30,743 bases of DNA from a virus, in the IMG/VR virus record IMGVR_UViG_3300047352_000036, positions 1-30,743 of that record; one strand, 5' to 3'. This document shows positions 22,781-28,858 of the stretch, in pieces. Both the position numbers and the translations under genes were made by a program. Below the pieces are notes generated by a model. It was not told the origin of the DNA and searched no databases. It was given only the letters and a program-made list of their open reading frames with translations. How positions within the stretch are numbered: the stretch's first letter is position 1; each line of letters begins with the position of its first letter.

Positions 22781-24597
22781 AGCTAAAGTCCTCACAGCGG
22801 AAAAGCATCGCAACCGTTCCTAGCAGTTTTACTGGACAGGAGCGTCGTTATGCGCAGTCGGTTTCAGAGGCTGTAGACATCTTGTCTGGACGTCGCGGGA
22901 ACATCCTTGACCGCGCAGTTACTTTTAGAGATTTAATCTCTACCAACGTCCTGAAGACGTCTGGGGGCATTATCGGGGGCGGTGATGTTGACGTTATTAA
23001 CCCGAACGATCCTAACGGATCTGATTCTGGGCCGGTAGAACTACCAACTCGGCCAACTAATTTAGTGACGACCGGCGGCTTTAATATTGTCTTTTTGGAC
23101 TGGGATTTGACCCCATATAACGGGCACGACTTTATTGAGATTTTCCGATACGCCAGCGACAACGTTGTGGCGGCTCAAGCGGCAGGTGCTTATACAAGAT
23201 ATTACGGGGACACTTATTTCTATACCGACACAAACGTCGGAAGTTCTGAGACTTGGTATTACTGGGTAAGGGCGGTCAACATAGACGGTATAAAAGGGCC
23301 GTTCAACTCTTCTAACGGAACCCCTGCCAGCACAGCGCTAGACTATGAATTTATTTCAGGGCTGATAGACGAATCATTAAGTGCTGATGGGCAGGCTCTT
23401 GGCTTAAATGAAACAATCAATGCGATAGAAAACGACATCACAACAGTCGAAACGAATGTTTCTGGCTTAACTAGCACCGTCACCACGCTTAACACTACGG
23501 TCAATGGTCAAAGCACATCGATCCAAACGAACACCTCCACCATCAACGGCATTCAGGGAAAGTTTGCTGTAAAGATTGATAACAACGGGCATGTCTCTGG
23601 ATTTGGCCTCATTTCTCAAGCCAACAACCATAGCGCTGGTTTTGTTGTACAGCCCACATCATCGTTCATTATTAACGCTGACAGGTTTGCTATTGCCGCG
23701 CCATACAACTCCAACTCAACCGTCAACAACGCTGTGGGAACTAACACCCCGTTCAAGGTTTTAACGACTGCCACAATAATCAATGGCGTATCAGTTCCTG
23801 CTGGTGTTTACATTGATGATGCGTTTATTCACGACGCTCAAATCACGAACGCTCTTATCAAAGACGCGACGATCACATCGGCAAAGATAACTGGCCTTGA
23901 GGCGGGCAAGATTGGGGCAGGCGAAATAGTTTTAGATGCGTATAACAACAATGCTATCAGGCAAGGAAAGACCAGTTACGCCTCAACAAATGACGGTTTC
24001 TGGCTGGGAAACCTTAACGGAGCCGGTGCGTTTAACCTTGGTGACAGTACCAACTACGTTAGATTTAATGGATCTACTCTTGAGATAACTGGCGCGTCAA
24101 TAAACACAGCTAGTATCGGCACACTCCAGCTTGCAGGTAATTCTGTAACCGTCCCAGAGGGAGACTCAGCAACGATAAGTGTGAATTGCGGTAACAGTTA
24201 CGTCTTTTTAGATAGCCAGCTAAATACTCTAGATACTTGGGACGCTAGCTCAGTTCCAACGGGCCTAATAATCGGCGCTATGGTTCAGTATGTAGGCACT
24301 AATACTTCTAATCAGGCCAGCGGAAACGCCACTGCATACGTCAAGATGACTATTGAGTATAGAAATTCTAGCGGCAGTTATATTCTTAGCACCGCCGATG
24401 GCAATAAGACAATTGGAGTAACTTCTCTACGCTCCACCTTTGGTGGAGCGGCAGTCAGCACTGCATATATTACGCCTCCAAGCTGGAGCAGGGGATTGCG
24501 AGTTAGAATACAGGGAAGAAACGAGCATTTCAGTAACGGCGCTACGACTAGAAAGGCATCGAAGTATGGATACTTTGTATTGGCGGCGAAACGATGA
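22777..24597 (+). CDS. Lambda-J-like tip protein (FN3 + DUF1983)
   Basis: A 606-residue protein with a TTG start at 22777, overlapping the previous stop. Residues 40-70 contain TFRDLISTNVLKTSGGIIGG. Residues 90-185 are an FN3 domain (PTRPTNLVTTGGFNIVFLDW; ETWYYWVRAVNIDGIKGPF). Residues 205-260 are a Thr/Asn-rich coiled coil. Residues 260-385 match DUF1983 of lambda host-specificity protein J (GKFAVKIDNNGHVSGFGLIS; FIINADRFAI; VPAGVYIDDAFIHDAQI). The remainder is beta-rich. J proteins belong to siphophage tail tips; here the module is used in a short-tailed gene order, probably as a central receptor-binding spike. A DUF4376-type gene follows. Confidence 0.83.
   Translation: MKLKSSQRKSIATVPSSFTGQERRYAQSVSEAVDILSGRRGNILDRAVTFRDLISTNVLKTSGGIIGGGDVDVINPNDPNGSDSGPVELPTRPTNLVTTGGFNIVFLDWDLTPYNGHDFIEIFRYASDNVVAAQAAGAYTRYYGDTYFYTDTNVGSSETWYYWVRAVNIDGIKGPFNSSNGTPASTALDYEFISGLIDESLSADGQALGLNETINAIENDITTVETNVSGLTSTVTTLNTTVNGQSTSIQTNTSTINGIQGKFAVKIDNNGHVSGFGLISQANNHSAGFVVQPTSSFIINADRFAIAAPYNSNSTVNNAVGTNTPFKVLTTATIINGVSVPAGVYIDDAFIHDAQITNALIKDATITSAKITGLEAGKIGAGEIVLDAYNNNAIRQGKTSYASTNDGFWLGNLNGAGAFNLGDSTNYVRFNGSTLEITGASINTASIGTLQLAGNSVTVPEGDSATISVNCGNSYVFLDSQLNTLDTWDASSVPTGLIIGAMVQYVGTNTSNQASGNATAYVKMTIEYRNSSGSYILSTADGNKTIGVTSLRSTFGGAAVSTAYITPPSWSRGLRVRIQGRNEHFSNGATTRKASKYGYFVLAAKR
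24431..24449 (+). other. Perfect 8-bp inverted repeat inside J-like gene
   Basis: gctccacc (24431-24438) and ggtggagc (24442-24449) form a perfect stem around a three-base loop ttt. No T run follows, so it is not a terminator of this reading direction. It may be chance, or a binding or pausing site. Confidence 0.4.
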
Positions 24598-25166
24598 TTA
24601 GAGCGGCTGTTTTTTACGACGACTCTGGGAAGATTGTTTCCTGCAAAACAGGGAGCGAAAAAGGGATTTACCTCACGGCAGAGTCATCTGCATTTAGCCA
24701 CATTTTATTTGAAGATGCTCCAGACGTTGATAACAAGTATGTTGAAAATGAGCAGTTGGTTGATATGCCAACTCAGCCAAGCGAATTTTATGAGTTCAAT
24801 TACTCTACAAAATCTTGGGAGTTGGATTTTTCTTTTGCCCAGCAAGGCAAGTGGAGTGATATTAAGCAAGCCAGAGATTCTGAAGAGTTTGGCACATTCG
24901 TCTGGAATGACCACACATTTGACTGCGATGAAGTAAGTCAGCGCCGTATACAGGGGGCAGTTCAGTTAGCCGCGCTCGACACCAGTACCGTTATGGATTG
25001 GACGCTGGCTGACAACACGATTCAGACGTTCAACGCGACAGAATTACAGCAGATTGGACAGGCTCTGGGGGCGCATGTAAACGCCTGTCACGTCAAAGCT
25101 AGAGGCCTCAGAGACCAGATAAATGCGGCTGAAAGCGAGGCAGAGCTTAGCGTTATAAGTTGGTAG
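24594..25166 (+). CDS. DUF4376-type tail assembly protein
   Basis: A 190-residue protein. The N-terminal domain (MIRAAVFYDDSGKIVSCKTG; MPTQPSEFYEFNYSTKSWEL) is strand-rich. From about residue 84 the pattern QGKWSDIKQARDSEEFGTFV, then FDCDEVSQRRIQGAVQLAAL and NATELQQIGQALGAHVNACH matches DUF4376, a family found next to phage tail fibers. The start overlaps the J-like stop (ATGATTA), so it is probably that protein's assembly chaperone. It is the last gene before a promoter-bearing gap. Confidence 0.83.
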   Translation: MIRAAVFYDDSGKIVSCKTGSEKGIYLTAESSAFSHILFEDAPDVDNKYVENEQLVDMPTQPSEFYEFNYSTKSWELDFSFAQQGKWSDIKQARDSEEFGTFVWNDHTFDCDEVSQRRIQGAVQLAALDTSTVMDWTLADNTIQTFNATELQQIGQALGAHVNACHVKARGLRDQINAAESEAELSVISW

Positions 25167-25304
25167 CGTTGTTGAGTTTTAGCTCCTAAACGCTATGATG
25201 ATGTAAGCAGTACCCCGCCCGTGGGGTAGATCGGGAAAACCTATATATATCAATGGATTGCTTGCGACCCTGTCGCAGGTATTTCTGTGCGTGGGAGAAA
25301 AAGC
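25167..25304. other. Leader region of the internal-virion operon
   Basis: A 138-base gap with a promoter at 25172-25199 and two short hairpins. The first is 25211-25228 (stem taccc c / ggggta, loop gcccgt) close to the expected transcript start. The second is 25263-25277 (tgcgac / gtcgca, loop cct). Neither is followed by a T run. Stabilising 5' hairpins or a protein-binding leader are possible. No coding frame here is convincing. Confidence 0.6.
25172..25199 (+). promoter_or_regulatory. Sigma70-like promoter
   Basis: TTGAGT (25172-25177) and TATGAT (25194-25199) are separated by 16 bases. Each matches the bacterial consensus at four and five of six positions. Transcription would begin near 25206, giving a leader of about 100 bases before the GNAT-like gene. 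It sits at the only sizeable gap in the second half of the window, and separates the tail genes from the internal virion genes. Confidence 0.6.
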
Positions 25305-25709
25305 GTGGCAATGGAGCCGGTGGACATAAGAGGGGTATGGCCAACCGTCCGAGAAGGCCTAGTTGCGGTGAAGGAGAAGACCTCGCCGCCGTGGATTCCA
25401 GAGGACATATACGCGGCCTGTGTAGGACAGAAAGCGTTTCTCTACATGGATCCGGAGCGCACCGAGAAAGGGTTCGCTGTCGTTCAGTCTCAATGGTGTG
25501 AGTTTGAGCGGATCAGCAAGTTTCTACTTTGGGTTGTTTACGACCCTGAGTACGGCACTGCCAACCACTACGTCGATCAGTGGGAGGAGATTGCCATGAA
25601 AACGGGACACCACTGCGTTGAATTTGTGACCCCGATAGAAGCGATTGGAAGGCTTACCAAGAGGATTGGGTACACCAAGGTATCCAGCCTTTATAGAAAG
25701 GATCTATAG
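25305..25709 (+). CDS. GNAT-like protein ahead of internal virion genes
   Basis: A 134-residue protein from GTG 25305, six bases after gggaga; ATG 25311 is almost equally possible and an in-frame GTG at 25287 less so. It contains MEPVDIRGVWPTVREGLVAV, WIPEDIYAACVGQKAFLYM, a central strand pair (GFAVVQSQ; LLWVVYDPEYG) and the end LTKRIGYTKVSSLYRKDL. The order suggests an acetyltransferase (GNAT) fold, but I do not see the usual acetyl-CoA-binding loop, so it may be structural rather than catalytic. Similar genes precede internal virion proteins in several podoviruses. Confidence 0.7.
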   Translation: MAMEPVDIRGVWPTVREGLVAVKEKTSPPWIPEDIYAACVGQKAFLYMDPERTEKGFAVVQSQWCEFERISKFLLWVVYDPEYGTANHYVDQWEEIAMKTGHHCVEFVTPIEAIGRLTKRIGYTKVSSLYRKDL

Positions 25710-25718
25710 GAGACAGTC

Positions 25719-26294
25719 ATGGGTGGTGGCGGATCAGCCGAAAGACCAGACGAAACCGAAGCGTACAAAGCGCTCGCCAATCAGACAGCTACCTTCTTCA
25801 ACCGATACAAAGAAGTCTTTGTGCCGCTTGAGAATATGTACATCGAATCTGTATTTGAAGCAGGTGAGGGTGCGGCATATCAGAAGGCTGAAGACATTGG
25901 CGCACTCACCGCACAGCGGGCTTTTGAAAACAACATCGGCGAGGCGAGTCAGGAGCTACTGGCAAGAGGCATCGACCCGTCATCTGGAGCATTTAAAGCT
26001 CGCACAGAAGATATGTACTCAACGCTTGGCGCGGCCCGTGGCCTGAACGCCGCAGATGCCCAGATCGGCAACACCGACAGATTCCTTGGGGGAATCAACG
26101 AAGTGATGAAGATGGGGCAAGGCGTCAACAGTGAGGCGGCGCAGGGCCAAATCGCACTTGCTCAAACCGCAGAAGATAAAGCCAGATCCCTTGCCGCGAC
26201 TGAATTTTCCAAGGGCCAGCAAGGTTTGCAGGCGCTCGGCGCAGGCGCTGGCATGTTTGGAGCCGGCGTTTATAACAACTTTGGGAGGGGCTGA
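25719..26294 (+). CDS. Internal virion protein, helical
   Basis: A 191-residue protein, mostly helical. It starts MGGGGSAERPDETEAYKALA and continues with long amphipathic stretches (FFNRYKEVFVPLENMYIESV; GLNAADAQIGNTDRFLGGIN). The Gly-rich end GAGAGMFGAGVYNNFGRG could insert in a membrane. Position and character resemble T7 gp14-like proteins that are ejected ahead of the DNA and form the outer-membrane part of the channel. aggaga precedes ATG 25719. Assigned by context and composition. Confidence 0.75.
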   Translation: MGGGGSAERPDETEAYKALANQTATFFNRYKEVFVPLENMYIESVFEAGEGAAYQKAEDIGALTAQRAFENNIGEASQELLARGIDPSSGAFKARTEDMYSTLGAARGLNAADAQIGNTDRFLGGINEVMKMGQGVNSEAAQGQIALAQTAEDKARSLAATEFSKGQQGLQALGAGAGMFGAGVYNNFGRG

Positions 26295-26296
26295 TA

Positions 26297-26875
26297 ATGC
26301 TGGGAGCATACTTCAATAGCCTACCTCCAGAAGTACAGCAACAGTTGGCTGACTTTTACGGTCAAGGAGGCGGTTCTGGCGGGCCATCTGCGCAGGCGAT
26401 TGAGAATACTGGCACAGCCGCTAGTCCAGTCTACGACTACAACCCATCCAACCCGTACTCCGGCGTAAATCCAAATTCTTATGCGGGAGATGACAAAGAG
26501 GGCGCTTCTCGCCTTTTCGCAGACATCATTCGCGCACAGACCGACGACTACCTCAACAGGTTTGCGCCGATAGAAGATTTTCTGGCGGGAACAATCACAG
26601 CTACCGGAACCACTTTCTTGGAAGGCGATATGGCTCGCACCCGAGAGTCAGTTCTGGGCGGAGCGCAGTCGGCTAGGGGCCAGTACAGCAGGAATCTCAG
26701 CAGATACGGCGTACAGGGCAATGCTCTGGACAACAGTATGGACACAGTAGGCGCGATGGTGGGCGGATTGAACGACACCAGAGATCGCGACGCTGATCGA
26801 AAGATCGCAATCCTCGGCGGCGGGCTTGGCTCTATCGCACCCAAGATCAGATCCCAACAGGGAGCAAACGGATGA
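26297..26875 (+). CDS. Internal virion protein, second
   Basis: A 192-residue protein. Residues 1-60 are Gly/Pro/Asn-rich and likely flexible (QQLADFYGQGGGSGGPSAQA). From residue 70 it is helical (ASRLFADIIRAQTDDYLNRF; SVLGGAQSARGQYSRNLSRY). It follows the first internal protein after two bases and overlaps the next as ATGA. The similar helical content and repeated Ala/Arg/Gln pattern suggest it is a partner or diverged relative of the preceding protein. No family recognised. Confidence 0.75.
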   Translation: MLGAYFNSLPPEVQQQLADFYGQGGGSGGPSAQAIENTGTAASPVYDYNPSNPYSGVNPNSYAGDDKEGASRLFADIIRAQTDDYLNRFAPIEDFLAGTITATGTTFLEGDMARTRESVLGGAQSARGQYSRNLSRYGVQGNALDNSMDTVGAMVGGLNDTRDRDADRKIAILGGGLGSIAPKIRSQQGANG

Positions 26876-27390
26876 CCCTTATTGCTACTGGCGACAACCT
26901 TCGCAACAGATCATTACTTGGTCTGCAAGCCATGTCTCGCGAAGAGGCAGAACGCGAAGCTCTTTATCAGCAAATGGTTCAGCAGAAAGAAGCGCAGGCC
27001 GCTCAGTTGGCGGGCACAGGCGCAGGTCTTGCAGGATCTTATGCCGTAATGAATCCCGAAGCAGTCAAGGGCGCGGCCACTGCTGTTGGTCAAAAGCTTG
27101 GCCTTGTTCAGGCCGCTCCAGCGGCGCAATCAGCAGGCGGGTTTTTCTCTACGACTGGAGGCGGAGCGGCTTTGGCTCAAGGCGCTAATGCGGCGGCAGG
27201 CGCAGGTGCAGGTGCGGCAGGTGCAAGCGCGGCAGGCGCAGGGGCGGCAGGTGCAGGGGCGGCAGGTGCAGGGGCGGCAGGTGCAGGAGGGGCCGGCGCA
27301 ATGGGTTCTCTTGCGGGACTAGCATCTTTTGCGGCCCCCCTAGCAATCGGCGTGGGCGCTTTCTACTTACTCAACAAACTTTTTGACTAG
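26872..27390 (+). CDS. Internal virion protein with Ala/Gly repeats
   Basis: A 172-residue protein. The N-terminal 60 residues are charged helix (MSREEAEREALYQQMVQQKE). Residues about 100-140 are a low-complexity Ala-Gly tract built from AAGAG units, encoded by 15-bp tandem repeats. A hydrophobic end (LAGLASFAAPLAIGVGAFYL) followed by LNKLFD looks like a membrane segment. It could insert in the host envelope during ejection. The following gene's ribosome site begins in the last codons. Confidence 0.75.
   Translation: MTLIATGDNLRNRSLLGLQAMSREEAEREALYQQMVQQKEAQAAQLAGTGAGLAGSYAVMNPEAVKGAATAVGQKLGLVQAAPAAQSAGGFFSTTGGGAALAQGANAAAGAGAGAAGASAAGAGAAGAGAAGAGAAGAGGAGAMGSLAGLASFAAPLAIGVGAFYLLNKLFD
27214..27288 (+). 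repeat. Five tandem 15-bp repeats
   Basis: Five consecutive copies of gcggcaggtgcaggg or one to two base variants occur at 27214, 27229, 27244, 27259 and 27274. Each encodes Ala-Ala-Gly-Ala-Gly/Ser. Near identity means the array is recent or kept uniform by slippage. Gain or loss of a copy keeps the reading frame. Related degenerate units flank it on both sides. Confidence 0.9.
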
Positions 27391-27398
27391 GGGGTCAC

Positions 27399-28847
27399 AT
27401 GGCTCGTAGTTACCTAAGCAGAACTGGCGGATTCGCAGACGGATTTGCGCAGGGCTTTGGCCTCATGAATAGCGCTTTCGCGAATAAGGCCAAGCAGGAT
27501 CTCGCCGAAGAAGAGTTGCAATATCGACGCGGATTGCAAGACTCGAAGATTGCCGCAGAGAACCGTGAGTTCGAGGAGTCAGTGAGGCAGTTCGGCATCA
27601 CTGAAAGGCGAGAGCGAGATGAGTCTGAACGTCGGGCAGGGATTCAAGAAAGCCAAGTAGAGGTTCAGAGAGAGGCCAATGCTCTTCGAGCAGAGGCTAA
27701 TGCCCTGACCAGAGAGACTGAGCTTTTAAGACAGCAAAGCCTTGCAGACGCCAGTGCGCGTGAAGCGGCAGAAGCCGAAAAAGCAGAAAGACTTAACTCT
27801 GCAACGGTAGCGCTCAGTGACCTTCAGATCATGATGAACGCGCCCGTCGGCACTTACACGACTGAGGACATCCTGCGGGCAGTAAATGACACTGAGGGCA
27901 CTGCTCTCGACGTTAAAAAATATCTGGGGGCAGATGTACAGGGCCGAGTTGCGGGTCTTTCAGAGACAATTCGCAGAGGCCTTGAAAACGGTGATCTCAA
28001 CCTGCAAGACCGCGCCATCCTCGACGGCATGTCAACTCTGTTTGATAACCAGCGTGGCGCTTTGGTCGGCAGAACGGTAGACGAGTCATTCCCTAACGCT
28101 CCAGAAGCCTACAAAGACGGTAACTGGGAGGTTGTTGACCGCCGAGTTATTAACGCATCAGCAGACCCTCAGACAGGGACTCTGGGTGCCGACGTAACGG
28201 TTGTGATTCGGGACAAAAACACGGGCGACGTCGCTTACTACGACGCACCTCTCACCGCGAATCGAACTCCAGACGGAGACAGGGCGTCAGTATCAATTGA
28301 AGACGCAATATCTGGCGTTGCTGGCGTTTCAATGATGGTGCAGGAGCTTGAGAAAAATCGCCCCATGATTGAGCAGGCCTTGATTCGCTCTAACTTCGAG
28401 TCAGAGCAGGCTTTTAATGGCTTAGTTGAGGCTGAGTTGCAAAACCTAAAAGCCGGCAAGCTGGATCGTCCTAACGGTAGGGACATCCTTTCAAGCAAAG
28501 ACAACTCAATGATTCCTGACACTCAGCTTCGCGCTATCGCCAGATCGCGTGTGCTTGGTTTGGGACAGCAGTCGCCTGATTTCTATACTGACCGCCAGCG
28601 CACTGTTACGGAGTTGAGACGCCTGCTCGCGCCATCACTGCAAAGAGCCTCTAACGCTGACGGGACTCCATTTGAGTTCACTGACGGGCAGATCCTCAAG
28701 ATTGGCTCAGTCCAAGACAGCAGGTCAGTTATCTCTCCGAAGGCCACTTCTATGATTCGAGACATGGTCGGTGCAGAGGGAATTTTTGCTGAAGGCAGAA
28801 CCCCCCGAAGACGAACAAACCAAAGACTTAGCCCTCTGAATCCCTAA
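27399..28847 (+). CDS. Coiled-coil internal virion protein
   Basis: A 482-residue protein. Residues 1-25 (SRTGGFADGFAQGFGLMNSA) are Gly/Phe-rich. Residues 30-135 form a very long charged coiled coil (for example REANALRAEANALTRETELL). The middle and C-terminal parts are mixed alpha/beta, with VDRRVINASADPQTGTLGAD and MMVQELEKNRPMIEQALIRS, and end in the basic RTPRRRTNQRLSPLNP. By position and length it resembles T7 gp15-like ejection proteins. Its ribosome site aggggg (27389-27394) can pair with ccccct 50 bases upstream. Confidence 0.78.
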   Translation: MARSYLSRTGGFADGFAQGFGLMNSAFANKAKQDLAEEELQYRRGLQDSKIAAENREFEESVRQFGITERRERDESERRAGIQESQVEVQREANALRAEANALTRETELLRQQSLADASAREAAEAEKAERLNSATVALSDLQIMMNAPVGTYTTEDILRAVNDTEGTALDVKKYLGADVQGRVAGLSETIRRGLENGDLNLQDRAILDGMSTLFDNQRGALVGRTVDESFPNAPEAYKDGNWEVVDRRVINASADPQTGTLGADVTVVIRDKNTGDVAYYDAPLTANRTPDGDRASVSIEDAISGVAGVSMMVQELEKNRPMIEQALIRSNFESEQAFNGLVEAELQNLKAGKLDRPNGRDILSSKDNSMIPDTQLRAIARSRVLGLGQQSPDFYTDRQRTVTELRRLLAPSLQRASNADGTPFEFTDGQILKIGSVQDSRSVISPKATSMIRDMVGAEGIFAEGRTPRRRTNQRLSPLNP

Positions 28848-28858
28848 AGGAGCTATAA

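Noticed and set aside
25253-25501. Open frame starting ATG 25253 (82 residues)
   Set aside because: It overlaps the GNAT-like gene in another frame, has no good ribosome site, and is rich in Arg/Cys typical of a shadow frame.
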